The notes beneath the pieces are model-generated. The model was not told the origin of the DNA, did no database searches, and saw only the letters and a program-made list of their open reading frames with translations. A stretch of DNA of 64,000 bases from JAIBJN01 sp963847985 (lineage in GTDB: Bacteria > Actinomycetota > Thermoleophilia > Gaiellales > Gaiellaceae): assembly GCA_963847985.1 (NCBI GenBank), contig CAWKBS010000007.1, positions 62,001-126,000 of the forward strand, written 5' to 3'. This document shows, in pieces, positions 16,410 through 25,002 of this stretch (position 1 is its first letter; each line of letters opens with the position of its first letter). Position numbers and translations under genes: made by a program.

Positions 16410-17017
16410 GGTAGTCCCGTGTCGTAGTACATGACGCAGTACACGCGGCGCCCGCCCCAGCAGTACCCGGTGAGCGAGGCGTCGCCGTTGATGCGGCGGC
16501 GGCTGAACGAGCAGCAATCGACGAGCTTGCGGATCTGCCCGCCGCAGCAGCGGAACCAGGAGCCCTGGATGCGAAGGTCCTTGAGGCCCTTCACCTCGGC
16601 CGTCCAGTCCTCGCACACGCGCGTTCGCGGCGCCGGTGCGAGCACCTCGCCGTCGGGGCCGCGCAGGCGGCCGCCGCTGGCGTCGAGCGCGAATCCGGCC
16701 GAGTCCACGATCCGGCCGAGGTTGTCGATCGGCTTACCGCTTTGCGGGTGGAGCGGGAAGCCCTTGCGGTCGATCCGTGCGAGGGGCGGATAGGGGCTCG
16801 GGCACGAGCCCGTCGTCCAGATGTGGCCGCAGAAATGGAAGGCGTCGGCCTCGTCCGGCCTGACCGCCGCGGCGACGGCCGAGCCGCCGGCAATCGCAAG
16901 CGCGGCCGCGCTCAGGCGGCCGAGGAAGGAGAGCCGCGTCGTCGACTCGGCCAGCTTCGCGGAGAGCTTCTCGGCCTGGCGGTCGAGCTGCGAGACCTGC
17001 GCCTCAGGCGGCGGCAT
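16403..17017 (-). CDS. Methylamine dehydrogenase light chain-like secreted protein (MauA-like)
   Basis: 204 aa. After a coiled N-terminus and a hydrophobic export segment (about 30-52) comes a cysteine-rich domain with ten cysteines (63, 72, 135, 157, 158, 168, 169, 186, 194, 204), including FRCCGGQIRKLVDCC and a terminal LPC. Real MADH light chains are small periplasmic proteins with twelve cysteines and a tryptophan tryptophylquinone (TTQ) made from two Trp. Here Trp 67, 138, 154 and 187 are available, so a TTQ-like cofactor is conceivable but not shown. The MauE/MauD fusion upstream (14-nt overlap), whose families are needed for light-chain disulfides, strongly supports the family call. 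Confidence 0.65.
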   Translation of the reverse strand: MPPPEAQVSQLDRQAEKLSAKLAESTTRLSFLGRLSAAALAIAGGSAVAAAVRPDEADAFHFCGHIWTTGSCPSPYPPLARIDRKGFPLHPQSGKPIDNLGRIVDSAGFALDASGGRLRGPDGEVLAPAPRTRVCEDWTAEVKGLKDLRIQGSWFRCCGGQIRKLVDCCSFSRRRINGDASLTGYCWGGRRVYCVMYYDTGLPC

Positions 17018-17882
17018 GGATCCTCGCGCGACCGGTGTCGAGGAGCGTTTCGAGCTCCTCGAGCGTGTTCACGGTTCCCTTGGCCGCGACGACACCGTCG
17101 ACGAGGTGCACCACGAACGGAGTCCCAGGAATGTTCCAGCGCTTGAAGGCGTCTTCCTCGATCTCCTCCTCCACGACCCGCACCGCGAGTCCCTGCCTGG
17201 CGAGCGCGGCGACTCCGGGGCTGAGCTGCCGGCAGAGGCTGCACGTGGACGAGAAGAAGAAGACGACCTCGGAGCGGCGGCCGCGCAGGCCGTCGAGCCG
17301 CGGCGCGCTCTCACCGAGCTGCGGGCCTTCCTCGGCGAGCTCGAACGGAACGCGCGGCCCGATGCGGAGCGTCAGCACGCCGACCTGGCGGTAGAGCGCG
17401 AGGACGAGAAGCGTGAGCAGCACAACGGCGCCGGAAAGAAGCACGAGGACGGCAGCGACCACCGCGTCGGAGGACGCCGAAACCTCGAGCCCGCCGCCGA
17501 AGGCCGCGATCAGGGCGAGCGCGGTGAACCCGCCGGCGCGGAGCAGGAGGTGGTCCGTCTTCCCCTCGGCCGCGCCGAAGCAGCCGCAGCGCAGCCGCTC
17601 GACGCCCCGGAGGCGGGCCACGCCGAGGGCCACCAGGAAGCCGACTCCGAGCGCCACGGCAGCGTAGGCCGGCAGCGGCATGGCAATTCCAAGTAGGAGC
17701 AGCACCCCGACGACCGCCTCGGCCCCCATGACGGCCCACGCCGCCTGCCGCGCGTGCTGCGCAGGCACGCCGTAGGCGGTGAGCCAGTCGGGCAGGTCCT
17801 CACGGCGCCGCAGCTTTGCAGCCGCGGCCCAGAGCAGGATGAGACCGACGACGATCCTGGCGATTGTCGACAACGCAACCAC
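17004..17882 (-). CDS. MauE/DoxX-like membrane domain fused to MauD-like thioredoxin domain
   Basis: 292 aa. Residues 1-165 have four to five hydrophobic helices with the MauE signature CGCFG (99-103). Residues about 175-285 are a thioredoxin-like domain with redox motif C214-SLC217 in FFFSSTCSLCRQL and cis-Pro region NIPGTPFVVHLVDG. In methylamine utilisation MauE and MauD are separate and maintain or isomerise light-chain disulfides; here they are one chain. First gene of the minus-strand cluster with GTG start; overlaps the MauA-like gene by 14 nt. Confidence 0.78.
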   Translation of the reverse strand: MVALSTIARIVVGLILLWAAAAKLRRREDLPDWLTAYGVPAQHARQAAWAVMGAEAVVGVLLLLGIAMPLPAYAAVALGVGFLVALGVARLRGVERLRCGCFGAAEGKTDHLLLRAGGFTALALIAAFGGGLEVSASSDAVVAAVLVLLSGAVVLLTLLVLALYRQVGVLTLRIGPRVPFELAEEGPQLGESAPRLDGLRGRRSEVVFFFSSTCSLCRQLSPGVAALARQGLAVRVVEEEIEEDAFKRWNIPGTPFVVHLVDGVVAAKGTVNTLEELETLLDTGRARIHAAA

Positions 17883-17997
17883 TGTAGGAGCTAATCGGCT
17901 AGCCCGCGCCGGGGCGAGAGAGTTTTCATGAAATCCTCAAAAAGCTGACGTCTACAGTTTCTGGCGCATTGGCCCTGTCCCTTCCCACGCTACCCAC

Positions 17998-18435
17998 ATG
18001 TGCGCTCGCCCACGCCTCCTGGGCGTGAACCACGTCGCGCTCGAGGTCGGCAACCTCGAGGAGGCGCTGGCGTTCTACGGCCGTCTCTTCGACTTCGAGC
18101 TGCGCGGCCGGGCGCGCGGGATGGCGTTTCTCGACCTGGGCGACCAGTTTCTGGCCCTGGCCGAAGGCCGGCGGCAGCCGCCGGACGACCACCGCCATTT
18201 CGGGCTCGTCGTGGACGACAAGGAGGCCGTGCGCCGGGCCCTCGAGGAGGCGGGCGTGGAGATCCTCCCCGGCCGCGGCCTCGACTTCCGCGACCCGTGG
18301 GGCAACCGCGTCGAGATCGTCGACTACCGCGACGTCCAGTTCACGAAGGCGCCGGAGGTCCTCCGCGCCATGGGCGCCGACCTGGAGAAGACGGAAGCAG
18401 CCGTCGACGAGCTCCGCCGCAAGGGCATGGCTTGA
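17998..18435 (+). CDS. VOC/glyoxalase family protein
   Basis: 145 aa with the two half-motifs of the vicinal-oxygen-chelate fold: LGVNHVALEVGNLEEALAFY at the N-terminus and HFGLVVDDKEAV in the middle, ending FRDPWGNRVEIVDYRDVQF, a typical metal-binding Glu strand. Substrate unknown. Divergent from the Mau-like cluster with a 115-bp intergenic region that must hold both promoters. Confidence 0.8.
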   Translation: MCARPRLLGVNHVALEVGNLEEALAFYGRLFDFELRGRARGMAFLDLGDQFLALAEGRRQPPDDHRHFGLVVDDKEAVRRALEEAGVEILPGRGLDFRDPWGNRVEIVDYRDVQFTKAPEVLRAMGADLEKTEAAVDELRRKGMA

Positions 18436-18481
18436 GGAGCCCACCCTGGGCATGGCCGAGTGGGACGCGTCCGCCGGGCGA

Positions 18482-19252
18482 CTAGCCGGCCGACTCGGCG
18501 CTCTTCAGGCCGCGTAGGGCCCAGAGCGTCAGGAGCGCCACGGCGCCGAGGGCGATGGCGAACGCCCTGCCCACCTCGGTCGGCTCGCCGGCGAAGAGGC
18601 CGCGGCCGGCCTCGAGCAGGAACGTCGCCGGGTTCACCGAGGCGACCGAATGGATCCAGCCGGTGAGGAGGTCGAGCGGGACGTAGACCGGCGCCAGGAA
18701 GAGGATCAGGAACACCGGCACCTGCATAAGCGGGCCGGCCTGGAGCGTGCGGAAGCGCATGGCGATCCCGCAGGCCCAGAGGACGGCCGCGACGTTGAGG
18801 AGGAGCCCGATCAGGACGAGCGCGAAGAGCTCGTCCGGGTTTCCGAGCACCTTCATCCCGGAGATAAGCGCGACGGCGAAGACGACCGACGCCGTCGCCG
18901 CCCAGCGCACGAGCGCCACGAGCGCGTACCCGGCGATGATCCCCGTCCGCCTCGGCGCCGCCAGCAGGAGCCGGCGCGCGAAGCCGCTCTCGAAGTCCCG
19001 CGCGATGGCGAAGCCGTTGAAGATCCCGCCGAACGCCGCCGACTGCAGGAACACGAAGACGAACTGGAAGGCCGTGTACCCGGCCGGGTAGTCGAACCCC
19101 GGCACATCGGAGATCCGCGACAGCCCGCCGGCGAATGCGGTGAAGAAGAACAGCGGGAAGAGCAGCGAGGGCACGAGGATCGACGGGGTCGTGAACGCGT
19201 TGTGGATCCCGCGCCACGCAACCGCCAGGGCGACCGACGTGAAGGCCTTCAC
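18482..19252 (-). CDS. ABC-2 type exporter permease (second)
   Basis: 256-aa membrane protein with about six helices and the ABC-2 permease pattern: PSILVPSLLFPLFFFTAF, then GIFNGFAIARDFESGFARRL (cytosolic coupling loop) and the C-terminal PVYVPLDLLTGWIHSVASVNP. GTG start at 19252 overlaps the stop of the first permease. With its neighbours it forms a DrrA/DrrB-type exporter with two different permeases. Substrate unknown. Confidence 0.85.
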   Translation of the reverse strand: MKAFTSVALAVAWRGIHNAFTTPSILVPSLLFPLFFFTAFAGGLSRISDVPGFDYPAGYTAFQFVFVFLQSAAFGGIFNGFAIARDFESGFARRLLLAAPRRTGIIAGYALVALVRWAATASVVFAVALISGMKVLGNPDELFALVLIGLLLNVAAVLWACGIAMRFRTLQAGPLMQVPVFLILFLAPVYVPLDLLTGWIHSVASVNPATFLLEAGRGLFAGEPTEVGRAFAIALGAVALLTLWALRGLKSAESAG

Positions 19253-20031
19253 GATCGCGCCAGCCTTCCGCGGAGCGCGATGGTGGCCGCCCCGAGCGCG
19301 ACGACTGTGATCCCGGTCGCCAGCCCGAACCCGAGCAGCAGCGCCTGCGCGTCCCAGCCGGTGATGATCAGGCTCCGGATCCCCTCGATCAGGTACGAGA
19401 CCGGGTTGATCGTCGCCACCGTCCGGAACCACTCGGTCTCGATCAGGTTCCGCGGCAGGTTCATGGACGAGAGGAAGAGGAAGACGAAGAAGAGCGGGAA
19501 GAGCGCCTGGATCGCCTCGCCCGACCCTGTCCGCAACGCGAGGAACGCCCCGACGGCCCCGAAGCCGAGGGCGATCAGGACGCCGAGGAAGACGATCAGG
19601 AACACGCCGAGGACGCCGCTTTCCGGGCGCACACCGGCGATCAGGCCGACCGTGAGGTAGAGCGTCGCCTGCAGCAGCGCCAGCGCCACGACCCCCGCGA
19701 GCTGGCCGAGGAGCAGCGCGGCGCGGCGCATCGGCGTCAACGCGAGCCGGTCGAGGAAGCCGGTCTGGATGTCGCGCGCCAGGTCGGTCCCGGCGTTCGT
19801 GGTGGCGAAGAGCGCGCCCTGCATGAACGTGAACGCGAGCGCGAAGTCGAGGTAGGACTCGGCAGGGAAGCCGGGCAGCTTCGCCGCCGACTGCAGCCCG
19901 CCGACGTTGACCGACAGCAGGATGAGCGGGAAGACGAAGGATGGAACGATGTTGAGCGGCTGCCGGAGCGTCCGGAGGACCGACCGCCGGGCGAGGTGCG
20001 CGACCTGGAGGAGAAGCGGGCTGCCGCTCAT
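19249..20031 (-). CDS. ABC-2 type exporter permease (first)
   Basis: 260-aa six-helix membrane protein. Landmarks: QPLNIVPSFVFPLILLSVNV, GTDLARDIQTGFLDRLALTP (coupling loop) and FRTVATINPVSYLIEGIRSL. ATG overlaps the stop of the ATPase gene (ATGA), so permease and ATPase are made together. Confidence 0.87.
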   Translation of the reverse strand: MSGSPLLLQVAHLARRSVLRTLRQPLNIVPSFVFPLILLSVNVGGLQSAAKLPGFPAESYLDFALAFTFMQGALFATTNAGTDLARDIQTGFLDRLALTPMRRAALLLGQLAGVVALALLQATLYLTVGLIAGVRPESGVLGVFLIVFLGVLIALGFGAVGAFLALRTGSGEAIQALFPLFFVFLFLSSMNLPRNLIETEWFRTVATINPVSYLIEGIRSLIITGWDAQALLLGFGLATGITVVALGAATIALRGRLARS

Positions 20032-21029
20032 CCGGCCGGCGCCGAGGCGCCCTCCGGCTCCTCGTCCGCAGCCTCGTCGCCGGCCCCCTCGAGCGAGCGG
20101 CCGGTCTTGGCGAGGAAGACGTCGTCGAGCGTCGGCGCGTGGAGCTGGAGGTGCTGGAGGTGGAGCCCCTCGGCGTCGAGGGCGCGGACGACGTCCGCGA
20201 GCGCCTCCTCCCCGCCGTCGAGCCGCACGGAGGCGGCCTTCGGCGAGCCCGGAACCGGCGCGCCGAACCGCTCGAGCGTCCGCGAGACGGCCGCCAGCTC
20301 TCCCGGGTCGGCGGGGATCGCCTCGACGCTCGGCCGGCCGATCTCGGCCTTGAGCGCCGCCGGCGTGCCTCCGGCCACGATCCGGCCGTGGTCGATGATG
20401 CCCACGTGGTCGGCGAGCACATCGGCCTCCTCCAGGTACTGCGTGGTGAGGAAGACGGTGACGCCGTCCTCGCGCGCGAGGCGCGCGACCTCGGCCCAGA
20501 GCGCGTTGCGGCTCTGCGGGTCGAGGCCCGTCGTGGGCTCGTCCAGGAAGAGGATGCTCGGCTCGTGGACGAGGGCGAGCGCCAGATCGAGCCGGCGCTT
20601 CATCCCGCCCGAGTACGTCCGCACCTTGCGGTCGGCCGCCTCGGTGAGGCCCACGCGCTCGAGCAGCTCCGGGCCGCGGCGCCGCCGCTCGGCCTTCGAC
20701 ATGCCGTGGAGCGCGGTCTGGAGCCGCAGGTGCTCGCGGCCGGTGAGGAGCGGGTCGAGCGCCGCCTCCTGGAGGGCGGCCCCGATTGCCGAGCGCACCT
20801 GCGCCCCCTCGCGGACGACGTCGAAGCCGGCCACCCGCGCGGTCCCCGCCGTGGGCGGAAGCAGCGTCGTCAGCATGTGGACGGTCGTCGACTTGCCGGC
20901 GCCGTTCGGGCCGAGGAAGCCGAAGATCTCGCCCGACGCGACCGCGAGGTCGATCCCGTCCACCGCCCGGATCCCGCCCTTGAACTCGCGGGCGAGGCCT
21001 TCGGCCTCGATGCCGTGGTCCTCGCGCAT
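20028..21029 (-). CDS. DrrA-type ABC transporter ATP-binding protein
   Basis: 333 aa. Walker A GPNGAGKST near 40, Q-loop, signature YSGGMKRRLDLALAL, Walker B ILFLDEPTTGLD and switch His region. The C-terminal extension LHLQHLQLHAPTLDDVFLAKTGRSLEG is characteristic of daunorubicin-resistance (DrrA) ATPases. First gene of the exporter operon, divergent from a MarR regulator 59 bp away that probably controls it. Confidence 0.93.
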   Translation of the reverse strand: MREDHGIEAEGLAREFKGGIRAVDGIDLAVASGEIFGFLGPNGAGKSTTVHMLTTLLPPTAGTARVAGFDVVREGAQVRSAIGAALQEAALDPLLTGREHLRLQTALHGMSKAERRRRGPELLERVGLTEAADRKVRTYSGGMKRRLDLALALVHEPSILFLDEPTTGLDPQSRNALWAEVARLAREDGVTVFLTTQYLEEADVLADHVGIIDHGRIVAGGTPAALKAEIGRPSVEAIPADPGELAAVSRTLERFGAPVPGSPKAASVRLDGGEEALADVVRALDAEGLHLQHLQLHAPTLDDVFLAKTGRSLEGAGDEAADEEPEGASAPAG

Positions 21030-21076
21030 GACCGCCAGGCTAGTCGCGCGGGCCTCGCGCCCGCGGGCGAGGGCAC

Positions 21077-21082
21077 TAGAGT
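21077..21082 (+). promoter_or_regulatory. -10 box of a probable leaderless promoter (marR)
   Basis: TAGAGT followed by 6 nt and the ATG at 21089; no Shine-Dalgarno sequence. Confidence 0.45.
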
Positions 21083-21088
21083 TGGCTC

Positions 21089-21574
21089 ATGGCAGTCCGG
21101 ACGCAGACGCTTCCCGACACCTCCCGGCTGGAGGCCTGGATCCGCTTCCTCCGCGCGCACGCCGCGCTCACGCGCGAGCTCTCGGCCGAGCTCGTGGCCG
21201 ATCACGGCCTCACGCTCAACGACTACGAGGTCCTGCTGCACCTCGCCCGCGCGCCCGAGCAGCAGATGCGGCGCGTCGACCTCGCCGAGTCGATCCTCCT
21301 GACGCCATCCGGCATCACGCGCCTGCTCGAAGGGCTCGAGCGCTCAGGCCTCGTCGAGCGCGTCGGGTCCGACACAGACCGGCGGGTCGTCTACGCACGG
21401 CTGACCGACGCCGGCGCCGAGAAGCTCCGCGAGGCCGGTCGCACCCACGTCGCCGGCATCGAGTCGCTCTTCGTCGGCCGGTACACCGACGAGGAGCTCG
21501 CCACGCTCTCCGCCCTCCTGTCCCGCCTCCCGGCCGCCGGGAGCGAGGACGTGGAGTGCACCGGCGAGGACTAG
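21089..21574 (+). CDS. MarR family transcriptional regulator
   Basis: 161 aa with the winged-helix core: helix ELSAELVADHGLTLNDYEVL, recognition helix LTPSGITRLLEGLERSGLVER, and wing SDTDRRVVYARLT. The divergent position next to the DrrA-type exporter suggests ligand-controlled repression of that operon. Ligand unknown. The 35-bp gap to trpB2 holds a separate promoter-like box. Confidence 0.88.
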   Translation: MAVRTQTLPDTSRLEAWIRFLRAHAALTRELSAELVADHGLTLNDYEVLLHLARAPEQQMRRVDLAESILLTPSGITRLLEGLERSGLVERVGSDTDRRVVYARLTDAGAEKLREAGRTHVAGIESLFVGRYTDEELATLSALLSRLPAAGSEDVECTGED

Positions 21575-21595
21575 TCGCCCCGGCCGGCGGCCGGG

Positions 21596-21601
21596 TATCC
21601 T
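21596..21601 (+). promoter_or_regulatory. -10 box of a probable leaderless promoter (trpB2)
   Basis: TATCCT followed by 7 nt and the ATG at 21609. Confidence 0.45.
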
Positions 21602-21608
21602 CGCGCGC

Positions 21609-22982
21609 ATGACCGACACCAAGATCACCCTGCCCGAGAGCGCGATCCCCGAGCGCTGGTACAACATCGCCGCCGACATGCCGAACCGGCCGCAGCCGGT
21701 GCTCCACCCCGGCACCGGCCAGCCCGTCGGCCCTGACGACCTCGCTCCGCTCTTCCCGATGGACCTCATCCTCCAGGAGGTCTCGACGGACGCGGAGATC
21801 GCCATTCCGGACCCGGTCAGGGAGATCTACCGCCTCTGGCGCCCCACCCCGCTCTACCGCGCGCTCCGGCTCGAGCAAGCGCTCGGCACCCGCTCCCGCA
21901 TCTTCTACAAGTACGAGGGCACGAGCCCGGCGGGAAGCCATAAGCCGAACACTGCGGTCGCGCAGGCCTACTACGTGAAGGAGTCGGGCCGTACGCGAAT
22001 CGCCACCGAGACCGGCGCTGGCCAGTGGGGGAGCGCGGTCGCCCTCGCCGCCCAGCTCTTCGGGCTCGAGTGCAAGGTCTACATGGTGAAGGTCTCGTAC
22101 GAGCAGAAGCCGTACCGGCGGTCGATGATGGAGACCTGGGGCGCGAGCGTCGTCGCCAGCCCGTCGGAGGACACCAACTCCGGGCGCGCGATCCTCGCTG
22201 CCGACCCGGCCACGCCCGGCAGCCTCGGCATCGCCATCTCGGAGGCGGTCGAGGACGCGGCGCAGCGCGAGGACACCGCCTACTCGCTGGGAAGCGTGCT
22301 CAACCACGTGCTCACGCACCAGACGGTGATCGGCCAGGAGGCGCTCGCGCAGATGGAGCTGGCGGGCGCGTTCCCGGACCTCGTCGCGGCCTGCGTCGGC
22401 GGCGGGTCCAACTTCGCCGGGCTCGCCTTCCCGTTCCTGCGCGAGAAGATCGGCGGACGGGAGATCGACGTCCTCGCCTGCGAGCCGGCCGCCTGCCCGA
22501 CGCTCACGCGCGGCCCGTTCGCCTACGACTTCGGGGACACGAGCCAGCTCACGCCGCTCGTCCCCATGCACACGCTCGGCCACGACTTCGTCCCGCCCGG
22601 CATCCACGCGGGGGGCCTCCGCTACCACGGCATGGCGCCGCTCGTCTCGCAGCTCGTCCTCGACGGGCTCGTCCGGGCCGAGGCCTACGGCCAGACCGAC
22701 GTCTTCGCTTCAGCCGTGCAGTTCGCGCGCACCGAGGGGATCATCCCGGCGCCGGAGTCGGCGCATGCGATCCACGGTGTCGTCCTGGCGGCGGCGCAGG
22801 CGGACGCGGAGGGGCGCGAGCGCACGATCCTCTTCAACCTCTCCGGCCACGGTCACTTCGACCTCGGCGCGTACGACGCGCACCTCCACGGCCGGCTCGA
22901 GGACTTCGAGCTCCCCGAGGACGAGATCGCGAGGGCTCTCGCCGCGATCGAGCCGCTGCCGAAGCCGGCCGGCGTCTCGTAG
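21609..22982 (+). CDS. TrpB2-type tryptophan synthase beta chain
   Basis: 457-aa PLP enzyme condensing indole with serine. The N-terminal extension (IPERWYNIAADMP, then RPTPLYRALRLEQALG) and the lysine loop GTSPAGSHKPNTAVAQAYY mark the TrpB2 subgroup. ETGAGQWGSA and GGGSNFAG bind PLP phosphate. TrpB2 enzymes usually act without a partner TrpA and may salvage indole; no trpA or other trp gene is nearby. The C-terminal FNLSGHGHFDLGAYD is also TrpB2-like. Confidence 0.9.
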   Translation: MTDTKITLPESAIPERWYNIAADMPNRPQPVLHPGTGQPVGPDDLAPLFPMDLILQEVSTDAEIAIPDPVREIYRLWRPTPLYRALRLEQALGTRSRIFYKYEGTSPAGSHKPNTAVAQAYYVKESGRTRIATETGAGQWGSAVALAAQLFGLECKVYMVKVSYEQKPYRRSMMETWGASVVASPSEDTNSGRAILAADPATPGSLGIAISEAVEDAAQREDTAYSLGSVLNHVLTHQTVIGQEALAQMELAGAFPDLVAACVGGGSNFAGLAFPFLREKIGGREIDVLACEPAACPTLTRGPFAYDFGDTSQLTPLVPMHTLGHDFVPPGIHAGGLRYHGMAPLVSQLVLDGLVRAEAYGQTDVFASAVQFARTEGIIPAPESAHAIHGVVLAAAQADAEGRERTILFNLSGHGHFDLGAYDAHLHGRLEDFELPEDEIARALAAIEPLPKPAGVS

Positions 22983-23018
22983 CCCGTCACGGCCCGGCTG
23001 TTCCAGGTTGAGCCGTCT

Positions 23019-25002
23019 GTGACAATTAGGGCAGAGCGGATGGTTCGCGGGAGCCACTACGGGGCGATGCTGGCTCGACGCCACGTTCGAAGTGTCGTCT
23101 GCTTCCTGCTGATCGCAGGCAGCTACTACGGCGCCGCGAAGCTCGGCATGAGCCTCTCGGTGTCGCACGGGGTGATCACACCCGTGTGGGCTCCCTCCGG
23201 CATCGCGCTCGCGTCGCTCCTCATCCTGGGCGTCCGCTACTGGCCGGCCGTGACGACCGCCGCGTTCCTCGCCAACGCGACGAGCGGGGCGACCCTGGGC
23301 GTGGCGGCGGGCATCGCCTTCGGCAACACCCTCGCGGCCGTCTGCGGGACGCTCCTCGTCTGGAGGATCGGCTTCACGCCGGCGCTCGACCGGGTCCGCT
23401 CGGTTCTCGCCCTCGTTATCGGGGGAGCGCTGACCAGCACGCTGATCAGCGCCACGAACGGCGTCACCGTCCTCACGCTCGCCGACGCGAGAGAGGACAG
23501 CTACGGCACGGCCTGGCTCCTCTGGTGGTTCGGAGACGCCGTGGGGATCCTGGTGGTGGCGCCCATCCTGCTCGTCCTCTACGACGCCTCGCGCAGCTTC
23601 CGCCCTCCCCTGCCGCACGTCTTCGAGGCCGCCGTGCTGTTCTCCGCGCTGGTGAGCGTCAGCGCGCTCGTGTTCCTCGCGGGCGCTTGGCGGTACCCGT
23701 ACCTCATCTTTCCGTTCGTCCTCTGGGCCGCTCTGCGCTTCAGGCAGCTCGGCGCCGCGGCGTCGGCCTTCATCGTCGGCGCCATCGGCACGTGGGGCGC
23801 CGTCGCCGGGCAGGTGCCGCTCGGAGGCGAGACCGCCACCCAGCAGGTCCAGCTCGCCCAGGCCGGGTTCGCCGTCGTCGTAGTCAGCCTGCTGGTGCTG
23901 GGCGCCACCCTCGCCGAGCGCCAGGCCGCCACCGCGGAGCTCGCGCTGACCGCCGCGCGGCTGCGGGAGGCGCAGTCGCTCGCCCACATCGGCAGCTGGG
24001 AGTGGGACATGCAGCGGAACGCCGTCAGCTGGTCCCACGAGCTCTACCGCATCTTCGGGCTCGAGCCGAACCGGCAGCCGCTGACCTACGAGACGTACCT
24101 CGACCTCGTCCACCCCGACGATCGCGAGTTCGTCGAGCAGACGGTCGGCGGGGCGGCGGAGACCGGCGAGCCGTTCGCCTTCGAGCATCGCGCCGTCCGG
24201 CCGGACGGCGAGGAGCGCGTCGTCCTGGGCCGCGGCCGCGTCGTCCTGAACGGAGACGAGGCGGTCTCGATGCTGGGAACCGCCCAGGACGTGACCGAGC
24301 AGCGCCAGGTCGAGAAGCTGCGCGAGGACATCCTCTCGGCCGTCTCGCACGAGCTGCGGACGCCGCTGACCAGCGTGCTCGGGTTCGCGCTCACGCTCGA
24401 GAAGCATCGGCACGACCTGACGCCGGAGAGGATCGACGAGACGGTCGGCGCGCTCGCACAGGCCGCGCGGCGCCTCGATCGGCTCCTGGCCGACCTGCTC
24501 GACGTCGAGCGCCTTCGCCGCGGCCTCGTCACCCTGCGGCGCGAGCCGGTCGGCGTCGACGACCTCGTGCGCCGGGTCGTGGCGGACATCCACCTCGACG
24601 GCCGCGAGCTCGTGCTCGACTGCGAGCCGGTCGTCGCCGAGATCGACACTGCCAAGGTCGAGCGCATCGTCGAGAACCTCGTCGTCAACGCGGACAAGCA
24701 CACGCCCCCCGGCGGGCCGATCGAAGTCCGCCTCGCGCGCCGGGACCAGCGACGTCGTGCTCGTCGTCGAGGACGACGGCCCCGGGATTCCGGACGAGTT
24801 CAAGGAGGTCGTGTTCGAGACGTTCAACCGGGGCCCGAGCATGACGTCGACGACGCCGGGAGCGGGCATCGGCCTCGCCCTGGTCTCACGCTTCGCCGCG
24901 GTGCACGGCGGCCGCAGCTGGGTCGAGGACAAGCCGGGCGGCGGCGCGTCGTTCTACGTCCTCCTCCCCGACTGCGTCCGCGACCCTGCCGGGGTCATCT
25001 AG
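23019..25002 (+). CDS. MASE1-PAS sensor histidine kinase, interrupted by a one-base frameshift
   Basis: Residues 1-290 form a MASE1-type membrane sensor (SYYGAAKLGMSLSVSHG, PVWAPSGIALASLLILG, about eight helices). A PAS domain follows (HIGSWEWDMQRNAVSWSHEL), then HisKA with phospho-His in SAVSHELRTPLTSVLG and the N-box VENLVVNADKHTPP. The ATP-lid part VEDDGPGIPDEF and GAGIGLALVSRFAAVHGG is in the next frame, so one base too many lies in the GCGCGC run at 24735-24740. Joined, the protein is a complete ~660-aa kinase; unjoined, the catalytic domain is lost. GTG 23019 is the longest start; ATGs at 23040 and 23067 are alternatives. No response regulator is adjacent. Confidence 0.8.

Noticed and set aside
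16341..16616. 91-codon minus-strand open frame
   Set aside because: Most of it is an off-frame shadow of the MauA-like gene; only the last 22 codons are considered as a possible peptide.
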